A stretch of DNA of 50,915 nucleotides from Alphaproteobacteria bacterium (GTDB lineage Bacteria; Pseudomonadota; Alphaproteobacteria; CAAHEQ01; UBA3637): the NCBI GenBank assembly GCA_017467335.1, contig JAFTSJ010000001.1, forward strand, positions 1 through 50,915. The letters are read 5' to 3'. Positions 7,970 to 16,102 of the stretch are shown piece by piece; position 1 is the stretch's first letter; every line of letters starts with the position of its first letter. Below the pieces are notes generated by a model. That model searched no databases. It worked only from the letters and a program-made list of their open reading frames with translations, and had not been told where the DNA came from. The position numbers were made by a program, and so were the translations under genes.

Positions 7970-8150
7970 GATAACTGTGCACCTGGTGGGCGAGAACGGG
8001 AATGCGTTTTATATTTTAGGCAAGTGTCTTTCGTCAATGAGGTGCGCCAACATCCCTAAAGAAGAACAAGACGAATTTTATCGCCAAGCCACCGCAGGCG
8101 ATTATAATAATTTACTCATCACCTGCATAGAGTGGTTTAATGTAGAATAG
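7947..8150 (+). CDS. Conserved small protein of unknown function (67 aa)
   Basis: Start ATG at 7947 is chosen because AAGGAG lies 7 nt before it; an upstream TTG would remove this. The product begins MSEPKYSEITVHLVGENGNA and ends LLITCIEWFNVE. I recall similar short proteins in bacteria with the pattern V-x-L-V-G-x-x-G-N-A-F and a C-terminal GDYxxLL, but I know of no assigned function. No membrane segment or signal peptide. It overlaps the tail of the basic helical open frame upstream and stands 62 nt before the Nudix gene, so it may be the first member of the following plus-strand group. Confidence 0.7.
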   Translation: MSEPKYSEITVHLVGENGNAFYILGKCLSSMRCANIPKEEQDEFYRQATAGDYNNLLITCIEWFNVE

Positions 8151-8212
8151 GTCTATTTTTCTTGATTTTTTATGAATTAAAAGATATTCTGATTGAAAAT
8201 CAGGAGGAAAAC

Positions 8213-8647
8213 ATGTCAGGACCGGAAAGATTTAAAGTACCCGTTGGGATTTTCATTATGCTACGCCAAGATGATAAAGTCTTATTACAATTAAGGCAAA
8301 ATTGCTCGTTCAGTGGTTTTTGGGGTTTTGTAGGTGGTCATTTGGATGGGAATGAACAGGTTATATCGGCTGCTATTCGTGAAGCAAAAGAGGAAATAGG
8401 TGTTGATATTCATCCGGACGATTTAATCTTAAAAACCATTTGCCACAGTAATAAAGGCGAAGAGTACCTGCAATTTTATTTTGAATGTTGTAAGTGGTCA
8501 GGTAATATTGAAAACAAAGAACCAAACAAATGTGAACGTTTAGAATGGCATGAATGGAATAATACTCCTAACAACACTTGTCCTTATTTAAAAGAAGCCA
8601 TTTTTAAAATCAATTCAGGAATTTCTTTTTACGAGGATACTTTTTAA
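8213..8647 (+). CDS. Nudix hydrolase
   Basis: Hydrolyses a nucleoside diphosphate linked to another group; the exact substrate cannot be read from the sequence. The Nudix box is complete: G, five residues, E, seven residues, then REAKEEIGV in the segment starting GHLDGNEQ, giving the Mg-binding Glu residues. I choose ATG 8213 (MSGPERFKVPVGIFIM), since AGGAGG precedes it by 5 nt; a longer frame from 8162 lacks such a site. The 144-aa length is normal for a single-domain enzyme. The stop overlaps the start of the pyrophosphatase gene (TAATG), so the two are translationally coupled. Together with that gene it suggests nucleotide-pool cleaning. Confidence 0.9.
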   Translation: MSGPERFKVPVGIFIMLRQDDKVLLQLRQNCSFSGFWGFVGGHLDGNEQVISAAIREAKEEIGVDIHPDDLILKTICHSNKGEEYLQFYFECCKWSGNIENKEPNKCERLEWHEWNNTPNNTCPYLKEAIFKINSGISFYEDTF

Positions 8648-9231
8648 TGCAGAATAAACTTATTTACTTAACGACAAATCCTCATAAAGTTCAAGAAGCC
8701 AATGAATTTCTTGTTAAGAAATATGGGTTTAATTTGGAAATCATGAAACCTTCTTTTGAAGTGCTGGAGATTCAGGCAAAAACTTGTGGTGAGGTTGCTA
8801 AATTTAGCGCTAAATATGCTGCCGAAAAACTTGGTGTTCCGGTTTTAAAATCCGATTCAGGACTTTATATCGAAGCATTGGGCGGTTTGCCAGGACCTTA
8901 TAATGCCTATTTTGACAAGCAAATAGGAACAGAAAAGTTTTTAGATATGATGAAAGATATCCCAAATAGGCATGCTAAATTGGAACATTGTTTTGCCTAT
9001 TGTGAGCCAGGACAAGAACCTATCTTGTTTACAGGGGGAAGCACGGGGCGCATTTCTTATGAAGCCAAAGGAGAGAAAGGGCGTTGGCATGACAAGTTTT
9101 ATATCCCTGATGGGGAAGAAAAAACACTCAGCGAATTACGCGCCATTAACTATGAATATGAAGCACAATTTTGGGGACATGCCCTAGATGATTTTGCCAA
9201 GTGGTATAAGGAAAAATTAGAAAGGAAATGA
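8647..9231 (+). CDS. RdgB/Ham1-like non-canonical purine NTP pyrophosphatase
   Basis: Members of this family convert ITP, dITP or XTP to the monophosphate plus pyrophosphate, keeping deaminated purines out of DNA and RNA. Visible features are the N-terminal LIYLTTNPHKVQEA (Thr/Asn-x-x-K nucleotide grip) and the conserved core SDSGLYIEALGGLPGPYNAY (about residues 69-88). Length is 194 aa, standard. The start overlaps the Nudix stop, and its own end overlaps the MFS gene by 4 nt. It differs from the housekeeping RdgB in several loops, so it may be an accessory paralogue rather than the cell's main enzyme; that is a guess. Confidence 0.88.
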   Translation: MQNKLIYLTTNPHKVQEANEFLVKKYGFNLEIMKPSFEVLEIQAKTCGEVAKFSAKYAAEKLGVPVLKSDSGLYIEALGGLPGPYNAYFDKQIGTEKFLDMMKDIPNRHAKLEHCFAYCEPGQEPILFTGGSTGRISYEAKGEKGRWHDKFYIPDGEEKTLSELRAINYEYEAQFWGHALDDFAKWYKEKLERK

Positions 9232-10445
9232 ATATAATTTCACTTAAATCAGCCCCCAGATGGTTATCCATCGCTTATGCCTTAAAATCGGCATTGTTTT
9301 GCCTGCCGACATTAATGCTTTTTTATGGGTTTAAAGGTGTTGGTATGGGGGATTTTTTCTTGATTCAAGGAATATCAAATCTTACTGTATTTTTTATGGA
9401 AGTTCCAACCGGCTATATCGGTGATTTATTTTCCAGAAAACACACTTTAATTATCGGGGTATTATTTTGGATCTTGGGGCATGTTATTTGGATTTTGGGT
9501 TCAGGATTTTTCATTATTTTACTGGGGGAATTGTTATTTGCATTAGCGATTGCTTTCATTTCCGGCACGGCGGAGGCATATTTATACGATTTACTGAAAA
9601 AACGACATAAAGAAAGTTTATTCCATAAAAAATATGCTAAAATGGAAATGTTAAGTGGAATTGTTTTGATGGTGGCTACGCTGACCGGCGCCTTTATCTA
9701 TCAATTTTGGGGGCCAACTATTCCGTTATACATAACAATTTTCTGTTTAATGTTAAGTGTTGTTATTTTATGGCAATTACCGGATGTTCCCGAATCCAGA
9801 CGTATTGTTGACAAAGATAAAAGCAAATGGCAGGATATTTTGGATATTTCCAAATATGCCGTTAAACATCCTGAAATAAAATGGCTGATGCTTTTACCGG
9901 CGATATATGGAACATTAACACTTATTTTGATGTGGGGATTACAATCCGTTATGGTATTTCATCAATTACCTGTATTTGTTTTTAGTTTGATTTTAGGTGC
10001 AAACGCATTGATGAGAACTTTTTGGTCGGGTATTTCCGGTCGCATTTTGGAAAAAATAAACCTTTCCGGAACCATAAAATTACAAAGTTTAATAATCATC
10101 ATTTCCTCTTTGGGAGCATGTATATCGGCCTATGTTCCGTTATGGGGTGTTTATATGTGTTTGGGCTTGATGATACTCGGATCAGCATCCAGTTCTTTAT
10201 CCAGTATCACAACATCTGTTTTGGTCAATCATAGGGTTCAATCCGATGAACGGGCGACAATTTTATCGGTTAAATCAATGCTGGCAAAAGCATTTCACGG
10301 GATAGGACTTATCTGCTTAAAACCCTTGTTTGACGGGATAGGTGTCGGACCGACCTTTATGGTATCAAGCTTCCTTTTAATTCCGATATTGGTTTGTGCC
10401 AAGCATTTGTATAAGATGAATTTAAGGATAATGAAAGGGGACTGA
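9228..10445 (+). CDS. Major facilitator superfamily transporter
   Basis: A 405-aa integral membrane protein with about 12 hydrophobic segments in two halves. The loop between segments 2 and 3 reads EVPTGYIGDLFSRKHTLIIG, a good match to the MFS signature motif (G-x-x-x-D/R-x-x-G/S-R-R/K). A longer charged loop near residues 190-210 (PESRRIVDKDKSKW) separates the halves. The ATG overlaps the stop of the preceding gene, with AAAGGAAA before it. The substrate is unknown. Being locked in an operon with nucleotide-hydrolysing enzymes, it could export a drug-like or nucleoside compound, but this is inference only. Confidence 0.9.
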   Translation: MNIISLKSAPRWLSIAYALKSALFCLPTLMLFYGFKGVGMGDFFLIQGISNLTVFFMEVPTGYIGDLFSRKHTLIIGVLFWILGHVIWILGSGFFIILLGELLFALAIAFISGTAEAYLYDLLKKRHKESLFHKKYAKMEMLSGIVLMVATLTGAFIYQFWGPTIPLYITIFCLMLSVVILWQLPDVPESRRIVDKDKSKWQDILDISKYAVKHPEIKWLMLLPAIYGTLTLILMWGLQSVMVFHQLPVFVFSLILGANALMRTFWSGISGRILEKINLSGTIKLQSLIIIISSLGACISAYVPLWGVYMCLGLMILGSASSSLSSITTSVLVNHRVQSDERATILSVKSMLAKAFHGIGLICLKPLFDGIGVGPTFMVSSFLLIPILVCAKHLYKMNLRIMKGD

Positions 10446-10446
10446 T

Positions 10447-11328
10447 ATGCTGATACTGAACATTAACGGGCCGATAAATTCCGGAAAAACGACGGTTTCT
10501 AAGATTTTGGTGAACTTGTTGCCGAAAGCCACTTTTATTGAAGTGGATGAGCTGATGAGTGATGCCGAACAAGAAAAACTCGGACTTTCATTAAAAGAAG
10601 GATGGGCAGAACGAAAAAAACGACTGAATGAAAAGTTATTGGCATTAAAAGAAGGTGAAGAGTTTGAAACCGTTATCTTCGCTTATCCGATTACAGAAGA
10701 AAGTTATCAAAAATGGTCTGCTCTATCCGATGAAAACACTCGATTTTTGAACATTACCCTTGCCCCCAGTTTAGAAGAATGTTTAAAAAATCGTGGTACA
10801 CGTGAACTGGACAATTGGGAAAGAAATCGCATTCGGCAAATGTATGAAGAAGGTTATCAAAATCGTTCCTATTCCGATTTTATTATCAACAATGATAATC
10901 AAACACCCGAAGAAACTGCTGAGATTATTAAAGGATTTATAGAACACGTTGTATCCCCAAAACAACAGTGGCTTCATTTAGTTGAAAGGCGTTGGTCGGC
11001 TCTATTGAATGGAGAAAAGACTTCAACACTTCGCTTGAACGAAGGTTTTATTCATAAGGGCTTTTTGGTTTATAAAGACTGTCCGAAAGAACAATGGGCA
11101 GAGGTGGTTTATGTGACAGGGGTCTATTATCTGCCCTTAAAACGGGCTTTGGAAACAGACGGTTTTGATGAACACACGCCGGATGTAGAAACAGGCCTTA
11201 AACAAATGCGGGTTCATTATCCGGATATAACACTAGATACACCGATTTTATTGGCAAAACATTTAAGTATTCCCGAGACAAAGAAACTTTATCCAAACGA
11301 AGTAAAGGAGATTTTGAAGAATGCCTAA
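10447..11328 (+). CDS. P-loop kinase-like protein fused to an ASCH-like domain
   Basis: Residues 1-165 form a small P-loop NTPase: Walker A GPINSGKTT (8-16), an acidic VDE at 33-35 and a lid-like segment with RGTRELDNWERNRIR (116-130). This layout is that of shikimate/gluconate-kinase-type enzymes. From about residue 175 a second domain begins WLHLVERRWSALLNGEKTST and has the pattern expected of an ASCH domain (RNA- or nucleotide-binding beta-barrel). The fusion hints at phosphorylation or recognition of a nucleotide or RNA-linked substrate. The gene starts one base after the MFS stop and its last 8 nt overlap the next gene. The kinase-like half is secure; the ASCH assignment is moderate, and substrate is unknown. 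Confidence 0.75.
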   Translation: MLILNINGPINSGKTTVSKILVNLLPKATFIEVDELMSDAEQEKLGLSLKEGWAERKKRLNEKLLALKEGEEFETVIFAYPITEESYQKWSALSDENTRFLNITLAPSLEECLKNRGTRELDNWERNRIRQMYEEGYQNRSYSDFIINNDNQTPEETAEIIKGFIEHVVSPKQQWLHLVERRWSALLNGEKTSTLRLNEGFIHKGFLVYKDCPKEQWAEVVYVTGVYYLPLKRALETDGFDEHTPDVETGLKQMRVHYPDITLDTPILLAKHLSIPETKKLYPNEVKEILKNA

Positions 11329-11803
11329 AATTTATATTTCGGGTGGACCGGGGAGTGGCAAAACCACCTATGCCAAAAAATTATCGCAAGAATTAAATAT
11401 ACCTTGTTTTGATTTAGATGAGGTTAAGTGGATTAATCGCCCGAATGCATTTAATCTGCGCCGTCCTAAAGAAGAAAGATTAGCCTTGTTAAACCAAATT
11501 TTATCTGAAAATAAAGATTGGATTTTAGAAGGTGTTTATTTTCAAGATTGGATTATACCCGTTATTGAACAAGCCGATAAAGTCATAATTTTAAAACCGC
11601 CCCGCCGACTAAGGCAGTTCCGAATAATAAAACGTTCTCTCTGCCGTATGTTTCATGTTGAGCCTAAAAAGCACCGTGAAAATCCGATTACGCTTTTTCG
11701 TCTTTTACGGTGGAGCCATGAATACGAAAAGAAATATCTACCCATTTTATTAGAGAAAACGAAAAAAGAAAACAAAATTGTTGAAATGATAGAAAGCATT
11801 TAA
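11321..11803 (+). CDS. AAA/adenylate-kinase-like P-loop protein (FlaR/topology-modulation type)
   Basis: A 160-aa small NTPase with Walker A GGPGSGKTTYAKKL (residues 8-21), an Asp pair in FDLDEVKW (about 35-42) and a basic region RRLRQFRIIKRSLCR in the lid. Proteins with this layout are often annotated as 'DNA topology modulation protein FlaR', a name with little biochemical support; they resemble nucleoside or shikimate kinases. The ATG lies inside the end of the P-loop/ASCH gene (8-nt overlap), so the two kinases are coupled and may act together. Its substrate cannot be predicted. Confidence 0.85.
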   Translation: MPKIYISGGPGSGKTTYAKKLSQELNIPCFDLDEVKWINRPNAFNLRRPKEERLALLNQILSENKDWILEGVYFQDWIIPVIEQADKVIILKPPRRLRQFRIIKRSLCRMFHVEPKKHRENPITLFRLLRWSHEYEKKYLPILLEKTKKENKIVEMIESI

Positions 11804-11807
11804 TTTT

Positions 11808-11836
11808 TTGACTTTCTTTTAAAGATGTTTTATAAT
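11808..11836 (+). promoter_or_regulatory. Near-consensus sigma70 promoter for the second Nudix gene
   Basis: TTGACT (11808-11813) and TATAAT (11831-11836) are separated by 17 nt, only one base from consensus, ending about 20 nt before the Nudix start. The second Nudix gene can thus be transcribed independently of the operon before it. Confidence 0.8.
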
Positions 11837-11857
11837 TTAGGCTAAACGGAGGAAATG

Positions 11858-12295
11858 ATGTCTGAACGGGTCAAGTTCAATGCCACTGTCAGTTTTGTTT
11901 TGGAGCAAGACGATAAAATCTTACTGTTCTATCGGACGGATGGTTATTTTAAAGATGGGTGGTGGGTATTGCCGGCCGGCCATATAGAAGAAAATGAAAC
12001 CGCTACTCAAGCTATTGTCCGAGAAGCCAAAGAAGAATTGGGAATTGATGTGGGTATCAATGATGTTGAGTTTGCTCACATTGTTCATAATTTGGTCGGT
12101 GAAAACAAACGGATGGATTTGTATTTCCTTATAAAAGATTTTAAAGGTGAATTGCAAAATCTGGAACCGTCTAAATGTACCGATATGCAATTTTTTAGCA
12201 AGGATAAATTGCCATTTGAAAAAATCGCTCCAACCACATTGCAGGCTTTGCAAAGTATTTGGAATAAAAAACATTATTCAGAAAGACAAGAATAA
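11858..12295 (+). CDS. Nudix hydrolase
   Basis: A second Nudix enzyme of this block, about 145 aa. The Nudix box begins GHIEENETATQAIVREAKEE and is followed by LGIDV; all four catalytic acidic positions are present. Two in-frame ATGs occur at 11855 and 11858; the second is preferred because GGAGG lies 5 nt before it and only 2 nt before the first. It has its own strong promoter at 11808-11836. The end converges with the acetyltransferase gene on the other strand with only 6 nt between them. Substrate unknown; the N-terminal VSFVLEQDDKILLFYRTD is typical of MutT-like members. Confidence 0.9.
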   Translation: MSERVKFNATVSFVLEQDDKILLFYRTDGYFKDGWWVLPAGHIEENETATQAIVREAKEELGIDVGINDVEFAHIVHNLVGENKRMDLYFLIKDFKGELQNLEPSKCTDMQFFSKDKLPFEKIAPTTLQALQSIWNKKHYSERQE

Positions 12296-12301
12296 AAATT
12301 G

Positions 12302-12841
12302 TTATTTTATTTTCCGAATGACTTTACAGGGGACTCCGTAGGCCAAAGTATTGGTTGGAATGTCTTTTGTGACGACACTACCGGCACCGATAACTGCATT
12401 ATCTCCAATGGTAACGCCTGACAAAATTGTTACATTTGCCCCAATCCATACATTATTGCCGATTGTAATATCTTGAACCGTTTGCCAACCTTCTTTGCGT
12501 TGCTCTGAATTCAAGGGATGTTGGGCTGTATAAATACCAACATAGGGACCAACTATCACATTATTGCCGATTTTGATTTTCCCGCCATCTCCAATAGATA
12601 AATGATGATTGAAATAACAATCGTTTCCAATCTCGGTAAAACAACCATAGTCACAGTTTAATGGCAATTCAAACCAACTGTTTGTCCCCAATTTTTTAAA
12701 AATTTTAGGTAAAATCTGTTGATGAATTTCCACTCTTTTGTCTGGACAAGACATATTGATTTCATATACTAACCGAGAGGTATTTTCTTTTAATGCTAAC
12801 AACTCACTGTCGTTTCCTTTATAAGGTGTGTTTTGTTTCAT
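12302..12841 (-). CDS. Sugar O-acetyltransferase, left-handed beta-helix (maltose/galactoside acetyltransferase type)
   Basis: Transfers acetyl from acetyl-CoA to a sugar hydroxyl. The 179-aa product has an N-terminal helical Mac-like domain (residues 1-55) and then hexapeptide repeats, for example IGNNVWIGANVTILSGVTIG and DNAVIGAGSVVTKDIP. The tail YGVPCKVIRKI is typical of the NodL/LacA/Maa family, and HH in FNHHLSIGDGG carries the likely catalytic His. ATG 12841 is preferred over a TTG one codon earlier. It overlaps the end of the tyrosine phosphatase gene by 23 nt, so the two form an operon. Whether the acceptor is free sugar or surface glycan is unknown. Confidence 0.92.
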   Translation of the reverse strand: MKQNTPYKGNDSELLALKENTSRLVYEINMSCPDKRVEIHQQILPKIFKKLGTNSWFELPLNCDYGCFTEIGNDCYFNHHLSIGDGGKIKIGNNVIVGPYVGIYTAQHPLNSEQRKEGWQTVQDITIGNNVWIGANVTILSGVTIGDNAVIGAGSVVTKDIPTNTLAYGVPCKVIRKIK

Positions 12842-13316
12842 CAACTTCTTTTTCCTCTTTATTTTTCAAACACTTCAAAAACGCATCACAGCCTTCAACA
12901 ATATCCCAATAGGTTTCATCAAAGTTGCCGGTGTACCAAGGGTCTTTGATATTACGAGGATTGCTCGTAAAATCAAGTAAGCGATGGATTTTGTTATCCG
13001 TATCCACGCCAACGATAGATTGAATATCTTCAATATTGCTATCATCCATCGCTAAAATGTAATCATAAGAAGCATAATCAGATGGACGAATACGATGAGA
13101 ATAATGTTCTTCAAAAGGAACATGCATAGCGGTTAGTATATCCCGAGTGCCATAATGAATGCCGGCATGACACATCTCGTTATATCCTTCGGTCGCAGCA
13201 GAATCAATTTCAAACTTATCAGATAAACCACGCTCTTCAACCATTTGCTTAAACACAAACTGTGCCATCGGCGACCGACAAATATTTCCCAAACACACAA
13301 ACAAAACTTTAATCAT
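12819..13316 (-). CDS. Low-molecular-weight protein-tyrosine phosphatase
   Basis: Removes phosphate from phosphotyrosine, often on a tyrosine kinase controlling capsule or exopolysaccharide. The active-site loop VCLGNICRSPMA (C-x5-R-S, residues 7-18) is intact and the general-acid DPW loop is found near the C-terminus (DPWYTGNFDETYW). Length of 165 aa is normal. Cotranscribed with a sugar acetyltransferase, which fits a role in surface polysaccharide, though no partner kinase is in the window. The C-terminal 8 residues overlap the next gene. Confidence 0.93.
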   Translation of the reverse strand: MIKVLFVCLGNICRSPMAQFVFKQMVEERGLSDKFEIDSAATEGYNEMCHAGIHYGTRDILTAMHVPFEEHYSHRIRPSDYASYDYILAMDDSNIEDIQSIVGVDTDNKIHRLLDFTSNPRNIKDPWYTGNFDETYWDIVEGCDAFLKCLKNKEEKEVDETKHTL

Positions 13317-13410
13317 TTTAAATAACCTTTACAATATATTGTTTATAACTTTATCACATAAAAATCAAAACAAATCTATCTGGTATTATTTTAAAAACAA
13401 GACTCGGATG

Positions 13411-14088
13411 TTATTCAATTAAAATTTCATCTCGTTTCCAAGTGATGTTTTTCTTAATTATTTTCGCCGGATTTCCGGCAATAATGATGTGTTCATCTTG
13501 AAAACGATTGGTAACAACGCTACCGGCACCAACAACAGAATGAGATGGAATTTTTGAATCTTTTAAAATCGTTACCCGTGTTCCACACCATACATGATTA
13601 CCAATTTCCACACCATATTGAGATTGATTTAACAAAGAACGTTCTTTTATATCCCAAATTTGATGCGTATCGGATGCCCAAATAACAACATCATTTGAAA
13701 ACATACAATCTTTACCTATTTTACATGATACATTTTTTTCTGAATTTAAATAAATTTTTGTATTTTGAAGTGTTGAATCTTCATCAATAAATAAAAAAGA
13801 TTTATATCCTCCTTGAACACGAATATTTCCTTGCACATGTTTCAAAATAAAATAATCACCATTCCCTAAGTAAAAAGAAGATTTTTCCAAACTATACGGT
13901 TCAAACAATTCAATTGTATTGTTTTTTCCTTTAAATCGAACTTTAATATCCGGTACGAAAAAAGGATTGATAACTGTTTGACCGTTTTTTAAATGAATAA
14001 TTACTTTGTTATTCTTTTTTTTATACTTAACAAGATGACATTTTTTGCCGGACAATAAACTTTTAAATGAAAAGAAAAAACGATTCAT
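13411..14088 (-). CDS. Hexapeptide-repeat acyltransferase (WbbJ/colanic-acid type)
   Basis: A 225-aa protein whose C-terminal half is a left-handed beta-helix: IGNHVWCGTRVTILKDSKIP and SHSVVGAGSVVTN are hexapeptide repeats, with the usual end IIAGNPAKIIKKN. The N-terminal half is a weaker beta-rich region beginning MNRFFFSFKSLLSGKKCHLV. ATG 14088 is chosen because GGAGGA precedes it at 9 nt; a longer frame to 14166 begins with a hydrophobic stretch that has no ribosome-binding site. It probably O-acetylates or otherwise acylates a surface sugar. Single gene on the minus strand, divergent from the CorC-like gene. Confidence 0.88.
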   Translation of the reverse strand: MNRFFFSFKSLLSGKKCHLVKYKKKNNKVIIHLKNGQTVINPFFVPDIKVRFKGKNNTIELFEPYSLEKSSFYLGNGDYFILKHVQGNIRVQGGYKSFLFIDEDSTLQNTKIYLNSEKNVSCKIGKDCMFSNDVVIWASDTHQIWDIKERSLLNQSQYGVEIGNHVWCGTRVTILKDSKIPSHSVVGAGSVVTNRFQDEHIIIAGNPAKIIKKNITWKRDEILIE

Positions 14089-14177
14089 AAAAAATCTCCT
14101 CCATAATACAAAACGTGTTTTTATTAGCGAAAAATGAACAAAAAGTAAAGTAAAAAACAAGAACAATCAAAGCATGA

Positions 14178-14207
14178 TTGACATAATTAACGAAATAGTA
14201 ATATTTT
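14178..14207 (+). promoter_or_regulatory. Possible promoter for the CorC-like gene
   Basis: TTGACA at 14178-14183 is followed after 18 nt by TATTTT (14202-14207). A better-looking TATAAT at 14214 is 30 nt away, too far for this -35, so the exact -10 is uncertain. Confidence 0.4.
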
Positions 14208-14241
14208 ATTGTATATAATAATTTGTAAGAGAGGAATTTTT

Positions 14242-15552
14242 ATGTCAGATTTATCCATTACGGAATTATTGGTATTTCAATTCATTCTGATTTTTATCAA
14301 TGCAATATTTGCCTGTACGGAAATTGCCGTTATATCCATCAACGATGCCAAATTAAAAAAAATGGCTCGAAACGGGGGGAAAAGAGCTCAATTACTCAAT
14401 ACATTAACTCAACAACCGGCACAATTTTTAGCAACCATACAGGTCGGTATTACGCTAACGGGATTTTTAGGCAGTGCTTTTGCGGCTGACAATTTTTCCG
14501 ATAGAATGGTGGATTGGTTATTATCTGTCGGTGTTAATATATCTCCTCAAAAATTAGATATTTTAGCCGTTGTTACGATTACACTGGTCTTATCTTATGC
14601 AACACTGATTTTAGGTGAATTGGCTCCCAAACGTATCGGTATGCAATATGCTGAAAAAATCGGTTTATTTATGGCATATCCCATTTTTATTATTGCAAAA
14701 ATATTTGCACCGATTGTTTGGTTTTTAAGTGTATCGACAAATATTATTTTACGTTTAATCGGTATTCATCCGGAAACAAAAAATGAAAAAGTAACCGAAG
14801 AAGAAATTCGTATTATGATAGATGTCGGCAGTGAAAACGGCACGATTGACGCTTCTGAAAAAAGAATGATTCACAATGTGTTTGAATTTGATGATAAATT
14901 GGTTTATGAAGTTATGACCCATCGAACGGATATTCAATTTTTAGATGTAAAAGACGATTTAAAACATTGGGAAAAAATCATGACAACAACCCGTTATTCC
15001 GTTTATCCGATTATAGCGGACAGCAACGATAATATTGTCGGTATATTACGTATCAAAGATTATCTGAAATGTCGTCATATGACCAAGGAAAATGTACTTA
15101 AAAATGTTGTTAGAGTCCCTCAATTTGTTTATGATTCACTTCACATCAACGAATTGTTTTCAATCATGCAAAAAAGCCGAAATCACTTCGCTGTTGTTTT
15201 AGATGAATATGGCGGTGTTGCCGGTATCGTAACAATGAAAGATTTATTAGAACAATTAGTCGGAGAATTAGATGACGATGTATCTTCTCCCCCATCAACA
15301 CCTCTGATTGAAAAAATCAATGATACAACTTGGACGATTCAAGGTATTACTCCGATTGAAGATGTTGCAACTCATCTGGGTATTGATTTACCGACAGATG
15401 ATTACGATACGTTTGCCGGTTTTGTCTTGTCATTGATGAAAAACATTCCGTTAAACAAAAAAGACATCAAATTAAAATACAAAGATTTGCACATTCAAAT
15501 TACGAAAACAAAACGCCACAAAATTGAAACTGTAACCGTACAAAAAAAATAA
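14242..15552 (+). CDS. CNNM/CorC-HlyC family membrane protein (DUF21 + CBS pair)
   Basis: A 436-aa protein with a DUF21 transmembrane domain (about residues 1-190; four hydrophobic segments), two CBS domains (about 205-330, with EVMTHRTDIQFLD and a FAVVLDEYGGVAGIVTMKDL stretch) and a C-terminal CorC_HlyC domain (about 345-425, with DDYDTFAGFVLS). Such proteins take part in Mg2+/Co2+ resistance or efflux; the old name hemolysin is misleading. ATG 14242 follows AGAGGAA at 6 nt and removes a spurious 11-residue leader. It stands alone between divergent and convergent minus-strand genes. Confidence 0.93.
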   Translation: MSDLSITELLVFQFILIFINAIFACTEIAVISINDAKLKKMARNGGKRAQLLNTLTQQPAQFLATIQVGITLTGFLGSAFAADNFSDRMVDWLLSVGVNISPQKLDILAVVTITLVLSYATLILGELAPKRIGMQYAEKIGLFMAYPIFIIAKIFAPIVWFLSVSTNIILRLIGIHPETKNEKVTEEEIRIMIDVGSENGTIDASEKRMIHNVFEFDDKLVYEVMTHRTDIQFLDVKDDLKHWEKIMTTTRYSVYPIIADSNDNIVGILRIKDYLKCRHMTKENVLKNVVRVPQFVYDSLHINELFSIMQKSRNHFAVVLDEYGGVAGIVTMKDLLEQLVGELDDDVSSPPSTPLIEKINDTTWTIQGITPIEDVATHLGIDLPTDDYDTFAGFVLSLMKNIPLNKKDIKLKYKDLHIQITKTKRHKIETVTVQKK

Positions 15553-15562
15553 TATAACAAAA

Positions 15563-15594
15563 CCTGCGTATTCAATTGGGTATAAATACGCAGG
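15563..15594. terminator. Strong hairpin after the CorC-like gene
   Basis: A perfect 10-bp inverted repeat, CCTGCGTATT and AATACGCAGG, with a 12-nt loop lies 10 nt past the stop codon. There is no T-run after it, so it is an RNA hairpin or Rho-assisted end rather than a classical intrinsic terminator. The rest of 15595-15727 holds nothing recognisable. Confidence 0.55.
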
Positions 15595-15727
15595 ATGTTA
15601 ATGAAATCTTAAATTTGTTTAGTTATGAAACATATACGACTTAAAACTGAAAAGTTGAATAAAACAAATCACCGTTTACGATTTAAGTTATATATCAAAA
15701 ATCCACAAAAGATACTCTTTTTTGTTA

Positions 15728-16102
15728 TTATAAATTTTCATCGATTTCAAAAGGGATATCCAAAGGGCAATCTCTCTCTTTTTTAATAGCATAAGACATT
15801 TTAAGACCGCTTGGTTTATTATCATTAACCAAAATTCGTTCCCCCATTGGGGCATCAAAAATCACCTTATCATATCTTAAATTATTTTCTTTCATAAAAG
15901 AGTCCAACCGTTCCCGTTCTTCTTCTTTACGTGAAGTCAACAAAATAATCATATCCTCCGGTGGAATTTGATTAAATAATTCTTGAACCCCCTTTAAAAG
16001 CACGTCTTTTCCGTTTTTATAGCCGTTATGAACACAAATGGTTCCATCTACATCAAAAATCCATGTATGCGGAAGCGGTGAAAGAATAAGTTTATTGTTC
16101 AT
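15728..16102 (-). CDS. Small HAD-superfamily phosphatase
   Basis: A 124-aa HAD-fold protein. Motif I is IFDVDGTICVHNG (DxDGT; residues 15-27), motif II is ILLTSRK (about 53-59) and the motif III/IV region is ILVNDNKPSG (about 90-99). It lacks a large cap domain. The start overlaps the end of the nucleotidyltransferase-kinase gene by 11 nt, so it belongs to a two-gene operon. Its likely job is to dephosphorylate an intermediate made by that partner. This trio of activities (nucleotidyltransferase, kinase, HAD phosphatase) recalls capsule-modification pathways, but the product is unknown. Confidence 0.85.
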   Translation of the reverse strand: MNNKLILSPLPHTWIFDVDGTICVHNGYKNGKDVLLKGVQELFNQIPPEDMIILLTSRKEEERERLDSFMKENNLRYDKVIFDAPMGERILVNDNKPSGLKMSYAIKKERDCPLDIPFEIDENL

